Origin: Endocarpon pusillum Z07020
Taxonomy: Eukaryota; Ascomycota; Eurotiomycetes; Verrucariales; Verrucariaceae
Direction of reading: 5' to 3'
NCBI RefSeq assembly: GCF_000464535.1
Contig: NW_006913602.1
Location: 81,740 to 145,739 of the forward strand
DNA length: 64,000 bases
Made by a program: the position numbers and the translations under genes
In this document: positions 1-10,458 of the stretch, in pieces
How positions within the stretch are numbered: position 1 is the stretch's first letter
Layout: the number at the start of each line of letters is the position of its first letter
The notes under the pieces: model-generated
Seen by the model: the letters and a program-made list of their open reading frames with translations, nothing else
The model's database searches: none
Told to the model about the DNA's origin: nothing

Positions 1-1128
1 CGGACGTGCGAGACGAAGTGGCCGCTGTGCATGGTGCCGGCGTGGTTGATGGTGCCGCAGAGGCGGAATTTGGCGGCCGCGACGGCGGCGTCCGCTCCGC
101 CATGCTGGTCGGAGGCCGCTTCGAGGTGGGGGGTCAGGTCCAGGATCTCCGGGATGAGGACCTCGTTGTTGCTTTTTCGGTAGCTCTTGCCGCTCTTGGT
201 GTGCTCGAAGCGCGCGATGCGGATGAAGAGGATTTCCGGCACGTCGCGCAGCCGGTACCAGATGCGGCCAGGTTTTCCTTCTTTGGAGAGTCGCTTGCAT
301 TTCGCGCAGGTGAGGTCGATCTCGTTGGTGAGGGTAGTGCGGATGGCGTCTTCGAGTGTGCCGCCGCTGGCTCCTTTGGTGTGGTCGATGTTGACGGTCC
401 ACAGGCGGGTTCGGTCGAGTTGCTCGCGCCGCGTTTTGACCTTGTCGCAGTTGCCGGCACATGCGGTGCGGACTTCGAATGTTGCTTCGACCATGGCGTT
501 GTATTCGGTTCTTGCTTGTCTGCCGTGTTGTCAGGAGCAGAATAGGTGTGCTGGAAGGGATGTCAACCTACTCGTTATACTTGCACTCGGCATCTGCATT
601 GGTCAACAGATTTTCGAGGAAATCCCCAGCATCTTGCTGTGTCTCATTTTGGTCGGAGTCCAGGAAAGGTCCCCAGCCGACTGTGTCCATGTCGTCGTTG
701 TTGAAGTACAGCAAATGAGCCCATAGTTTGTCGATGATACCCCCAAGCCGGTCTCTTCGCTCTTCATCGGAGCCGCTAGACCAGTAAGCTGTTGCCATTT
801 CGCCGAGTTCAACAAGCACATTCTGAGTTGTATTCTGTGTTTGGGTGTGGAAGTGGTCGAGATATCCAAGGAATGGGGTGATGTTCATGAGTAAGGATAA
901 CACCGCATTGCGATAGCACATGTTGTATTCTGCTGGAAAGCCGATTGGTGGAGCAGCATTCAAACCTGGTAGATCTGAACGAGCAAGCTGAGATATCGCT
1001 CCTGGTAGAGGAGGTCTTGGTGAGGGTACATCTGGGCCAACAGAATCGGGGGGGCTTGGAAAGGGTGGAACGGTGGAGTAGCCGACTTTCTTCTTCTGCA
1101 CCTTCTTGCTGCGCGGTTTCGGTGGCAT
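1..1128 (-). CDS. Ubiquitin-specific protease (USP/UCH family), 3' end outside window
   Basis: Cysteine deubiquitinase of the USP (peptidase C19) class, which removes ubiquitin from proteins. Model: exon 1 at 1128-572, a 52 bp intron (571-520, GTAGGT...CAG), then an exon from 519 past the left edge. The ATG at 1128 opens a basic, proline-rich N-terminus. The Cys box follows (EYNMCYRNAVLSLL, catalytic Cys about residue 71), then the QQDAGDFL motif. The second exon has a zinc-type CAKC pair and the His box HAGTMHSGHFVSHV right at the window edge. The Cys box lacks the usual G-N before Met-Cys, so it is somewhat divergent. The splice joins the two halves in frame and removes the apparent stop at 568-570. 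The C-terminal remainder is not visible. I cannot assign a specific Ubp number. Confidence 0.88.
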
Positions 1129-1917
1129 TGTAATCTGAGCGCTTCACAAATAACGGTTGGTAGGCAACCCGGTGGCCTGTATTTAGTGGTCTGACAAGTA
1201 TCACGAAGGAATTGGGCAACTGGATTTTGGCAAGGCATGCACAGATGAAGGGTGATCAAGGATAGAGCGTTGGATGCTGCACGCGATTCTGAGCTCCTAC
1301 AAAGTTCGGTGTCCGCAATCGGAAAGTGACAGACAAAGAGCCATCAATGGCACTAACACAATAGGGTTGAACAACCCACAGGACAAACACAATAGGGCCA
1401 AACAGTCAATGGGACAAACACAGTACTGAATAGGTTTCGGAGCAGACGAATAGACACATGGTTCAATTGCAGTGTTCAATGCCGCATTTAGGACGTGACC
1501 GATCTTTTCCAACACCGCTCGGTCCGGCGCACCCTTGTGGTCTGGCTGTCATAGCCAAGGACGAGGCTGTGGAGGACACCATGACGCTGGAGAACACTCG
1601 CAATCACTTGACATTGATGCTTATGATAACACATTGTTAGGCTGACCAGGAAGACCATCTAGAGGCCGGCCCTCAAAGATGTGAGTCCACCACAAGCGAC
1701 CCGGGCAGTGCCAAGACTATGCTGAATCAGCGCCAAGATCTGCCGGAAGGATCCGTTGACACTTGACAAAGTATTGAGAAAGTATTGAGAAAGTATGGAG
1801 AAAGTATTGAGTGTGCATCGTCTGATCACCGGCTTTCTAGATGAATATTGGAGAGAGTTAGTGGGATTAAATGTTTCGGTGCCTGGCAGGCGAAAGGCAG
1901 AACTAACTCTCTTTGCA
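1129..1917. other. Intergenic spacer with short repeats
   Basis: No convincing gene. About 1330-1430 holds repeated ACAAACACA/CAATAGGG words, and 1768-1811 holds an 11 bp tandem repeat listed separately. It lies between the USP start and the 3' end of the hydrolase, so it includes the USP promoter. Confidence 0.6.
1768..1811. repeat. 11 bp x 4 tandem repeat
   Basis: Four head-to-tail copies of AAAGTATTGAG; the third has one change (AAAGTATGGAG). It lies just downstream of the DUF1749 gene. Confidence 0.95.
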
Positions 1918-3018
1918 TTATATGCTTGGATTCTGGCTGTCCAGAAGATTTAACTTTTCCTCAAGCTTGAGGAAAGTTTCTTCCTTGACGCCCCCAATCG
2001 ACAATTCCAGATATCTCAAGACCCTATACACAAGATCAAACTGTGCGGCATGCTCTTTAATGGTGTGCGATGCGTTCGCAATCACACCAGACGGAGGTGC
2101 CATTTTAGCATGGCCATTTTCCAGCGCTGCTGCCCATCTTTTCATCAACGCGCCTTTGTTGACAGTTGGTGGTGTGTACTCGTCCTCTGCGGACAGCATG
2201 ACGAGCATCGATATACCATACAAAGGGCTGGGTGTCAACCGGCCACATTTGGCCACTGCTCCAAAAGTTTGGCTCAATGCTTCGTCCGAAAGGTCGGAAG
2301 AGAAAAGGTCGTCATCGCCAGGTCTTTCGGGAGAAAAAGGCGACACTAGCGACAAGAATCTCTTGCACGAAACCAGGCCTCTTGGCCAGCCAACAATGGA
2401 GGTGGTTTCGGGAGGTAGAGTGAATATCTTGCCATTCGAGTCTTCTGTTTGGCTCTCCAGGGAAATGCGCAGACATTCCTCATAAGCCCGCTGGACATGC
2501 TCGTCTCTTTCACACATCATTACAAGTCCCTCACGGTCAGAGACTGCAGCTTGGAGGATCGCCCCATCAACCGGAGGTCTCTTTTGCTCTGGGTTGTGAT
2601 ACAAATAATGGAGAACGTCTTGGCAGCCTGTGCTGAGACCCATCAGGACTATCTTGCCAGTGGGGCTGGTGACAGCGGTATCTGCCTTCGAGTTTGTGGT
2701 AGAGCCTCGCAGGTATTCCACAGCCTTCGCAATTTCTTCAGCATCCCGGCAGAGATCACCAGTGCCCCAACCAACACCAGACGATGACAGCTGGATTTCC
2801 ATGAGACTCCAATTAGGGACTTGGTGGATATATGAAGCAAGTAATGGGACGTAGGGTACGGAAAGGAAGGAATCATAGAGACCACCGATGAAGATAAGTG
2901 TGTTGGCATCGGCGAGATGGTACCAGGTAGCATCACCGCTTGGCTGGTATTCAAACAGATTCAGATTTCTTTCTGGCCAATACCGATGGAGGCGGCCATC
3001 AGCCGTGGAGTTTGACAT
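1918..3018 (-). CDS. DUF1749 (SidJ-like) alpha/beta hydrolase
   Basis: Single-exon gene, 366 aa from the ATG at 3018; the two codons before it lack an ATG. The protein belongs to the fungal DUF1749 alpha/beta hydrolase family. Visible features are a nucleophile elbow GLSTG near residue 130 preceded by hydrophobic IVLMG, an acidic stretch SAEDEYTPP that could supply the acid, and NASHTIKEH that could supply the catalytic His. Within the family, Aspergillus fumigatus SidJ hydrolyses fusarinine-type siderophores, so an intracellular siderophore-esterase role is possible. That is inference: other members have no known substrate and no siderophore gene is nearby. Four-copy 11 bp tandem repeats lie on both sides of the gene. 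Confidence 0.8.
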   Translation of the reverse strand: MSNSTADGRLHRYWPERNLNLFEYQPSGDATWYHLADANTLIFIGGLYDSFLSVPYVPLLASYIHQVPNWSLMEIQLSSSGVGWGTGDLCRDAEEIAKAVEYLRGSTTNSKADTAVTSPTGKIVLMGLSTGCQDVLHYLYHNPEQKRPPVDGAILQAAVSDREGLVMMCERDEHVQRAYEECLRISLESQTEDSNGKIFTLPPETTSIVGWPRGLVSCKRFLSLVSPFSPERPGDDDLFSSDLSDEALSQTFGAVAKCGRLTPSPLYGISMLVMLSAEDEYTPPTVNKGALMKRWAAALENGHAKMAPPSGVIANASHTIKEHAAQFDLVYRVLRYLELSIGGVKEETFLKLEEKLNLLDSQNPSI

Positions 3019-3932
3019 TGTCAATTAAAGGGCAGAGGTGAGCCTGGAAGCCGAAAGCTGGAAGGAGAGTTGCGGGAAGTTGAATGTCCTGCTGGAGCTG
3101 GGGCACCCTGGTTCGAAATCTTGCAACTAAGTTAGTGCGCAATGGGCAAGGATTCGAGACAGCGGCGGCCTTGACAACGACAAAGTCCAGTCAGACATCA
3201 AAGCAGGGTGAGGTTGACACTGTTAGATCATCTCTTGCATAGCTGGATAGGAGTTGCACAGCAGCAAGCGTGGTATGGCATGAATGATGAGAATCTGGAA
3301 CTTTAACTGGAACTTGGTTCAATTTCTTTTGTTGCAGGTTCGGGGTGGACGCCAAGACCATTTGATGACTAACGTAAGTCTCCCGCTCAGTGCCAGTACG
3401 AGAAGGACACATCAACCACTCTGATCCACAACTGATCCACAACTGATCCACAACTGATCCACAACTGATCTGCTGCATCGCTCAAAGACTCGTCCAGAAG
3501 CAAAATTGTCAATGAGCTTCACATAGGATGAGTCATATTCTGGACAACCTTGACGAGACCAGACTCTCTGTACCTCACTAGAGTATCTCATTTACTCATC
3601 TCTTAGTACTCCAGATGACACCCACCAACGTGAAGCTTCTTGTGCTTTGGGTCATTTTTGCTGAGGAGCAGAATATTCAGATCTTCGGTAAGCAATCCGT
3701 TCAGGTGCATGCAATCACCGTATATTGTAGTAATGGAGAATGCTGTCGTTGAAGGATGCCGTCGTAGCGCGCTTGGACAGATCACGCCATTAAGCCTGTG
3801 CCGTCACACCGGAATCTCATATCTTAACTTTTTGGAACAAGGAGACGAGGTCCGTGTGGCTAATCTGTGCTGCAGGATACTGGGCATTGAAAGAGCTGTG
3901 TGGTCGACTCAATCATCCGAAGACTTGACAAC
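3019..3932. other. Intergenic spacer
   Basis: No gene with coding character seen. It holds the promoter side of the DUF1749 gene and a tandem repeat at 3421-3470. Confidence 0.6.
3421..3470. repeat. 11 bp x 4.5 tandem repeat
   Basis: Four perfect copies of CTGATCCACAA plus a partial fifth (CTGATC). It lies about 400 bp upstream of the hydrolase start. Confidence 0.95.
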
Positions 3933-5312
3933 TCACGCTTTCGATGTTGCTGTCGGCCCTTTCTTTGCAAAAAAGTCACTCATCTTCTTCATCCCAGATA
4001 CATTCACCTTTTTAAGGTCTCTTACACCTCTTGACTCTTGACTTTTCTTCTTCTTGTCGTCTTCCTCTTGTTTGCGTTTCTTGTCCGCTCTTTCTTCGGC
4101 AGCTTCACCATCTTCATCGAAATTTCTCTTCTTACTAAAGTCAGAAAGAGAACGTGTGGCAAGTGCTTCTGCCCGCAATTTTGCTACATGTTGTAGGTGC
4201 TCGTCCAATGGAGCGAAATCTGGCAATGCTTTGCCGTCACGGGACATCTCTGCCAGTTTTGTGCTCAATATAGGATTGAGGTAAGATGTCGTAATGAATG
4301 ACATCGCCGTTCGTAGTCTCTGCAAATAGCGAAGACCTTCCGAAGGAGCATGATCGACTGTTCCGATACTCGTGGCAGATGATATGGATGATATTTCAGA
4401 GATACTAGCGGACGTGCTTAACGAAGCAATACTCGACTGCGACTCACTCATGTCCGGGACGAGACGTTCCACTGCGGCATCGGTTTCCTTGGTGGAGCAT
4501 GATACTCCACTTTCTACTCGCTTAACACCCAACATGGGGACTTCCAGACTTCGTGTAACAAAGCGCTCCTCCATACTGGCAGGCAAGCCATTCTCAACCG
4601 CTTTGCGTGCCTTACTGAATATAAAATTGTACAGTTTCAGCATACTCAGGCGATACATATGCTCGTCTCCAGCGTCGACTGTGTCGCAGACGTGGCTCAT
4701 AGCTGTCAGCAGTGTTGGTCGAAACGTTGGGTTATTCAGAACATGACGAAGGTGTCTGTCGTCTCCCTGATGCTCATCAAGGATATCGTCAAAGGGGCGG
4801 AAAAGTCCGTCTCCAGGTTGTATTCTTGAACTTGTCGCTGATTGGTCCAGAAGCGGGAGAAGGATGAAAACGGGGTCGAATGGAGTCGCGACGAATATTT
4901 CCGCAGTCTTGTTGACATAGCCTTGACACGGGCTATTTTCTGCAGTTGAAGCAATGCCACTCGATGCGACCTCCTTTTCGATTATTGTTGTCTCATGTAG
5001 CTCGTCCTCAACTTTCCCAGCCTGCAAAGTGGTCACGTCACGGTCTGGCGTAAACAAAATGCTTCTTAGATCGTGCATGTTGGCGCTGATCTTAGTGACC
5101 TCGTAGATACCTTTCGAAGGACAGAAATAGAAGCGACGTCGTGCGCCATCTCGAGGATGTTGGAGCAACACAAAGCGAGCGTCGCTAGAGGTATTCGAAG
5201 GAAGGATGAATGTGCTGTATGGCTCTCCTTCGGCATACGGTAAGGCGACTTTCGTTGGGACCTCCAACTTGACAGGACTGCTAGAAGCAGAGGACCTGGT
5301 GTGGACGCCCAT
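3933..5312 (-). CDS. Ribonuclease H2 subunit B (Rnh202-like)
   Basis: Single exon, 459 aa, ATG at 5312. It is the accessory subunit of the nuclear RNase H2 complex, which removes ribonucleotides misincorporated in DNA and RNA of RNA:DNA hybrids. The N-terminal third has the triple-barrel-like segment (FVLLQHPRDGARRRFYFC, then PFDPVFILLPLL). A helical Rnh202 region follows with NNPTFRPTLLTAMSHVCDTVD. A serine-rich, poorly conserved middle leads to a lysine-rich C-terminus. The last residues carry a PCNA-interacting (PIP-like) motif, MKKMSDFF at about 441-448, as in RNASEH2B. It is transcribed divergently from Mcm10 across a 407 bp promoter. The family assignment rests on domain order and the PIP box. 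Confidence 0.85.
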   Translation of the reverse strand: MGVHTRSSASSSPVKLEVPTKVALPYAEGEPYSTFILPSNTSSDARFVLLQHPRDGARRRFYFCPSKGIYEVTKISANMHDLRSILFTPDRDVTTLQAGKVEDELHETTIIEKEVASSGIASTAENSPCQGYVNKTAEIFVATPFDPVFILLPLLDQSATSSRIQPGDGLFRPFDDILDEHQGDDRHLRHVLNNPTFRPTLLTAMSHVCDTVDAGDEHMYRLSMLKLYNFIFSKARKAVENGLPASMEERFVTRSLEVPMLGVKRVESGVSCSTKETDAAVERLVPDMSESQSSIASLSTSASISEISSISSATSIGTVDHAPSEGLRYLQRLRTAMSFITTSYLNPILSTKLAEMSRDGKALPDFAPLDEHLQHVAKLRAEALATRSLSDFSKKRNFDEDGEAAEERADKKRKQEEDDKKKKSQESRGVRDLKKVNVSGMKKMSDFFAKKGPTATSKA

Positions 5313-5719
5313 GACCCAGATAGTTGACGTAGTTGGTTATATACTTCTGCTGCTGAGAAGTTGATCTGAGAGATCGAACTGCCGATGAAGGGAGCCAAGA
5401 TTTTCGACGCGGACGCAACGCGCTGCGTGTAAACTAATGGAACGCGTAAAGTCCCCCCCGCCCCCACCAATTAAGTTACGATATTCTTTTCCATTTAGTT
5501 AGGTCAAAAGGTTGAACCAACAGCCACAAATAGGAGTTGCTTGAGTTGATGCGTATGAGATAGCTCTATTCCCACAAATATCGCCGAACTTTGCGGCTTG
5601 TCCACTTTACGAGAAAATTGTCAGCACGGTGTGGGGAGACGGGAATGTGAAGGATCCTACAGCCTACGAATCTCTACTATGAGCGGCAGCATCAGGAAAA
5701 TACTACAGAGCTGATAAGC
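5313..5719. promoter_or_regulatory. Shared divergent promoter of RNase H2B and Mcm10
   Basis: The 407 bp between two divergent start codons must hold both promoters. It includes a C-rich tract at 5454-5467. I searched for MluI-type ACGCGT boxes: AACGCGT occurs at 5431-5437, but the window gives no proof of function. Confidence 0.55.
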
Positions 5720-8131
5720 ATGTCAGTGGTAGAGAGAGCATGGCCTCCCAAATCGCCGCATGCTGCGCTCCTCAGTTCGCCCAGTGGGAGGCGAAAGTAC
5801 CAGCAATATCAAGACCGTAGAGAACGCTCTCGTTCTCCTGTAAAGCGTTCTGCAACTGCTCCAGACATACAACGCATCTCTCGAAAGCTGCTCGATGAAG
5901 ACGAAGATACGAATGAGGTTGACGAAGTGGAAGATGATGAAGAGACCTTGCAGCTCAAACTTGCAGCCATCGAAGCAAAGCTAAAGCTCAAGAAGTTGCA
6001 GCAGAACAGGGAGAAGAACAGTCTTGAAGACCTAGCAAAGGAGCCGCCTCAGATAAATCGACCTCAATCATCTGCCAGTAGTGTTCGGAAAGCGAAGCCC
6101 AGCCATAATGATCGTGGATTTCGATGCGACAGTGTTGAGGTTCCAGTATCACCAACAAGGAGACCTGTTGCTCAAGTTGAGCAGCGATCTCCTGGCAGAG
6201 TCTTGCTTGGGATTGACAAAGGCGTCAAGGCCACAGATGTTTCATTACGCAGAGCGAGAAGCATTCGAGAAAATGGGACTTTGGGGAGCAATCGAACGAA
6301 CGGTAGCACAGCCGCTGGCAGGACTCCAATGCCTGGATGTGAATTTTTCCAAGAGAGCGGGTCACGACATCAAGCTGAACGACCAATCAAAACTTTCAGC
6401 GAGAGAATCACAGAAAACCGTGCTAAAGACCATACCCAAGAGAAGAGACGTGAAGCACTTGCGAGCAAAAGAGGTGCTGGGTTCAAGTTAAATCGTGCTG
6501 AAATGGAGAGCTATCAAAAAGCAGCTGAAGAAGCCCGTACTCATAACCCCCCTCGGTCCCCGTTAAAAGATCGCCAGTGTGCAACTTATACCAGAGAAGA
6601 TATTTTAAGATCGCAACGTGGAAATGCTCCTAATTCGGGTATTCTGAAGCACAGTTCCACGTTGCCCAACCTCCGAGACCATAACGCAAGCTCAAGCTCG
6701 ACAAACCAAAACAATCCTGTAATGTCCGACACAGCCAACCAGGGAAGTCAATCATTAAAGGGTGGACGGCATGATGAAGCAGCAGCGGTCCCACGAAAAG
6801 GGGACCCTGCGCTGTATGATCCATTCAGTCAGCTACACCTATCCTCTCGGATTTTGCCACATTCATTTTTAGAAAGAACCTTTCCTCCCGATACTCACAC
6901 ATGTCTACGGCTACCACAGCTGCTCAAGCAAGTCACCGCGCCGGCCTATGAGCTTCCGGGTCTTGAAGCGAAGGATGTCGTCATAGTCGGTGTGGTGGCA
7001 TCTAAGTCAACACCTTTGGACCATAAGCCAAGGCAGGGTGCAAATGCCTCCGCCGAAGGTAAGAGCAGCTCTGACTGGAAGGACAAATGGGAAGATGGAA
7101 GCCAGAACCACAAGCGATTTATCGTTCTCCAATTGTCTGATTTGACGTGGTCGGTTGATCTCTATCTGTTCGGTACTGCTGTTCCAAGATATCATCGCCT
7201 CTCTCCAGGAACTGTGGTGGCTATTTTAAATCCTGGAATAATGCCGCCCAAGAAGGGGAAGGAGGATACGGGCGCCTTCAGCTTGACTCTTCATCATGGC
7301 GAAGACACTCTTCTCGAAGTAGGCACTGCCAGAGATCTAGGCTTCTGTGTTGCGGTCAAGAAAGATGGTCAGCAATGCGGAAGCTGGGTGAATCTAGTTA
7401 AGACTGAGATTTGCGAGTGGCATCTCAACGCGCAGGTTACTAAGACACAAGCTGGTCGCATGGGTGTCAACACTGGCTCAAATGCCATTGGGCGTGATGT
7501 GGCAGGCAGTAGATTGAGGGATCGCTTAGGCGCTGGCGCCCGAGATGGACGGTACTCAGATCGACGAGTGCAATCCAGCAACCCAGGTTATAAATTCGAT
7601 CCAGAATCACAGAGTCGCTATTTTATTACTGCTCCTAGCAAATCTGAGAGGAAGATGAACTGTGCGAAGCCCGGCGAATTCTTCCAGAGAAGCGCAGCAA
7701 GCCTTTTGGAGCTGGATGATGATGATCCGTTCATTGCTGAGGGCAGGCTGTCCAGGGACACAGAATCACGCCTGAGGAAAAGACTCTTGACCGAAGAGAA
7801 AGAACGCGAGATTGCGCTGAGACTGACTTCGATGGGTTCAGGAGGAGCAGGAGGGGAATATCTCAGACACCGCATCGCCCCCAACCCGGGTGGCACGTAT
7901 AATTCTGAGAGCACGAATGATGAAGCAGGAAGGAAGAGATCGGCCATGGCGACCAAGGATAACATCATGGCCTCTGATAGGAACGCAAACGGGAAGCGAG
8001 CTGCCGACTCGGTTAGACTATCGCCTATGAAGAAAACACGCTTTCTGACCGAAAAGGGTATCCGGGAAGCTGGCCGAGAGAGCATGGGAGGTAAACAGGC
8101 GGAGCAAGACGATGACCTGGACATTGTATGA
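5720..8131 (+). CDS. MCM10: DNA replication factor Mcm10
   Basis: Single exon, 803 aa, ATG at 5720. Mcm10 binds the CMG helicase, DNA and polymerase alpha at origins and forks. The N-terminus has an acidic stretch and a coiled coil (about 60-100), then a basic disordered linker. The conserved core starts about residue 407 (PAYELPGLEAKDVVIVGVV), forming the OB fold to about 530 (LSDLTWSVDLYLFG, LSPGTVVAILNP). A zinc finger follows with Cys543, Cys553, Cys565 and His568 (CCCH). A second short block containing SRYFITAPSKSERKMNCAKPG lies in the C-terminal part, and the protein ends in an acidic tail. Length and layout match fungal Mcm10. The neighbour across the promoter, RNase H2B, is also replication-linked. 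Confidence 0.93.
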   Translation: MSVVERAWPPKSPHAALLSSPSGRRKYQQYQDRRERSRSPVKRSATAPDIQRISRKLLDEDEDTNEVDEVEDDEETLQLKLAAIEAKLKLKKLQQNREKNSLEDLAKEPPQINRPQSSASSVRKAKPSHNDRGFRCDSVEVPVSPTRRPVAQVEQRSPGRVLLGIDKGVKATDVSLRRARSIRENGTLGSNRTNGSTAAGRTPMPGCEFFQESGSRHQAERPIKTFSERITENRAKDHTQEKRREALASKRGAGFKLNRAEMESYQKAAEEARTHNPPRSPLKDRQCATYTREDILRSQRGNAPNSGILKHSSTLPNLRDHNASSSSTNQNNPVMSDTANQGSQSLKGGRHDEAAAVPRKGDPALYDPFSQLHLSSRILPHSFLERTFPPDTHTCLRLPQLLKQVTAPAYELPGLEAKDVVIVGVVASKSTPLDHKPRQGANASAEGKSSSDWKDKWEDGSQNHKRFIVLQLSDLTWSVDLYLFGTAVPRYHRLSPGTVVAILNPGIMPPKKGKEDTGAFSLTLHHGEDTLLEVGTARDLGFCVAVKKDGQQCGSWVNLVKTEICEWHLNAQVTKTQAGRMGVNTGSNAIGRDVAGSRLRDRLGAGARDGRYSDRRVQSSNPGYKFDPESQSRYFITAPSKSERKMNCAKPGEFFQRSAASLLELDDDDPFIAEGRLSRDTESRLRKRLLTEEKEREIALRLTSMGSGGAGGEYLRHRIAPNPGGTYNSESTNDEAGRKRSAMATKDNIMASDRNANGKRAADSVRLSPMKKTRFLTEKGIREAGRESMGGKQAEQDDDLDIV

Positions 8132-8779
8132 TCTTGGACAGTCTTCCTCAATCAATTGGCCAATCACAATCGTTTATGCTTATTATTCTTCTGCTGGGGA
8201 GATGCAGTAAACAAGTCCAGAGAGAGGACCTCCTATACTTAATGATCTATTTAATAATTAGATGCTGGTATAGTAGTACGTAGACCAATCTAGGCAAACC
8301 AGCCTATATGTTGTTCTGTTGGACCAAAACACCGCGGCCCTCGAAGGACCGAATAATAGCTTGTGTCTGACATGTTCTTTCACCTCCCCAAATAGACCTC
8401 ATACCTGTGGTACCACTCCTCCACCACAGCTCGCTCACTCCACCATCTCAGTTTCTGATGTCATTCCCCGCCCCAGAGCCCACATACTCTGAGACAGAAT
8501 GAGGGTTCTGCGGCATAACTGCATTGAAAAGGAATGGGGCGCCCATGGACCTCGGTTCAAGATGGTCGGAGTGTCTGGAGCTGTCAAGTGATGACATAGT
8601 CGTGTTACTTGCCCACTGACACAAGTCTCTCCTCTTGCCCTCACAGCACGCCAAAGCTCCTGGATGCCTGATGTCTGGATATTAACATCAACTACTCTTA
8701 CCCACGCTGGCGACAGGTTCAGTTCTGACTTGACTCAAGACCACATCTTGCCTACCCGCGCGTTGCGTCTCCGACCACC
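8132..8779. other. Intergenic spacer
   Basis: No gene seen. The 5' part after the Mcm10 stop is AT-rich (about 8225-8280, likely 3' UTR). The rest is upstream of the hydrolase gene. Confidence 0.55.
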
Positions 8780-10458
8780 ATGGATCTTAGCCCAATGACC
8801 CTGGCAAAGGTGCTACTACCTGTAACTCCTATACTCCTGAAAACAGCAGTCTTGAACACTCTCTCCCTTTCACTTAATGCCGGAAAACAAGATCTACGCA
8901 CAGAGCTCACCGTGTCTGTGATACGTGAGCTGCTCAAGAAACCCAATCCGATCGGCAAAATTCAAAGGGGAGGCTTGAGAGATCCTGGTATCAAAGGAAA
9001 GATGTGGATCTCGAAGATTACACTGCCAAAACCGGAGGATCATGAAGGAATAAGACCCAGAGATGCGCTGGACATGGCAATCAAGGATCTGGGAGATGGG
9101 TCCGAGACATATAGGCTGCCGGAGACCTCAGCCGTGGAAGCAGAATGGACTGGCTATCGGGGTGGAGTCGACAGCGACGCCCCAAGACCCGACATTTCCG
9201 AGGAAGAGCAATACCGACAGTTGATGTCTGAGGTCCGATCAAAGGTGACGGTCCTCTATTTTCATGGCGGTGCATACGTGTACGTAGTCAGCAATCCAAA
9301 GTCCTCTAGCTACTGACATGCTAAAACAGCGCAATGGACCCAGCATCGCACCGCCTCCCAGTCTCTTACCTCGCCAAATTGACCTCCGGCCGTTGCCTCT
9401 CCGTCCGCTACCGCCTCGCCCCCCAACACCCCTTCCCCACCGCAATCCTCGACGGCCTAATCGCCTACCTGTCTCTCCTCTCCCCACCCTCAGACTCCTA
9501 CCACACCGCCGTATCTCCCTCCAACATCGTCTTCGCAGGCGACAGCGCAGGCGGGAATTTGTGTCTATCCCTTTGCCAGACCCTCCTAACGCTCCAACGA
9601 AAGGGAATCCGCAAAATCCGCTTCCATGGCCGCGACGTCGCCCTCTCCCCCCCGGCCGGAATCGCTCTGAGCTCACCTTGGTGCGACATCAGCCGCGCTA
9701 TGCCTTCCTGCCATACCAACGCCACCTACGACTACCTCATGCCACCTCCGGATTTTGGTCTAGCCGCCGACTTGCCGTCCGATGACATATGGCCAACGCA
9801 GCCGCCCAGGGTGGACATGTACGTCAACGCAACCGCGCTCATTCATCCCCTCGTCTCGCCTGTAGCGGCGAAACCGGAGCTCTGGAGGGGTGCGCCGCCC
9901 ACGTACATGTGTGCCGGGACGGAGGCGCTGGAAGACGAGATCGCGGTTGTGGCTAGACACATGGATGAGGCGGGAGTATATGTGCAGTTTGATACGTATG
10001 AGGGCATGCCGCATTGTTTTGGGATGATCTTTCCGAAGAGTCCAATGGGGAGGGAGTCTATAAAGAGTTGGGGGAAATTCATCGTGGAAGCAGGAGATGT
10101 GGGGATTTTGGAGAAGGAGGCGGGGGGAAGGCGAAGGGGGAAGGCCACTATGGCAGTGGCTTTTAAGGATCCAGTTGTGAAGCGCGAAGTCAAGTGGAAT
10201 GAGCTCAAGCAGGAGTTAAGTGGTGAAGATGTAGAGAGCTTGTTAAGGGCGAAGAGGGAGAGGTATATCAAGAAGGAGGAGGAGTTGGTGAGGGCGTGGA
10301 AGAAAGACGAGGAGCCGAGTCTGCAGGGGGGAGAAGGTGAGAACGTGATGCAGGCGAACGGGGAAATTAAGAACGGGCAAAAGCAGCGACATGACCTGTG
10401 CCAGGGCCAGGGCCAAGGCCAGGAGGACTCGAGTTTGGCGGCGAAGTCGAAATTATGA
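8780..10458 (+). CDS. Alpha/beta hydrolase fold-3 (HSL-type) esterase/lipase
   Basis: Two exons, 8780-9279 and 9330-10458, separated by a 50 bp intron (GTACGT, branch CTGAC, AACAG). The spliced protein is 542 aa. The intron falls just after the oxyanion-hole motif FHGGAYV (His about 162). Exon 2 has VRYRLAPQHPFPTA, the nucleophile motif GDSAGGNL (Ser about residue 238), a probable acid in CAGTEALEDE, and the catalytic His in GMPHCFG (about 394). The order is that of the hormone-sensitive-lipase group. About 110 C-terminal residues after the fold are charged and low complexity, with a short GQ repeat, and look disordered; that tail is unusual. Exon 2 is much richer in C at third positions in its first part. 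The substrate cannot be predicted. Confidence 0.88.

Noticed and set aside
6..545. 179-codon plus-strand frame at the left edge
   Set aside because: It is the reverse of the ubiquitin protease exon, whose minus-strand reading has the CxxC and His-box motifs.
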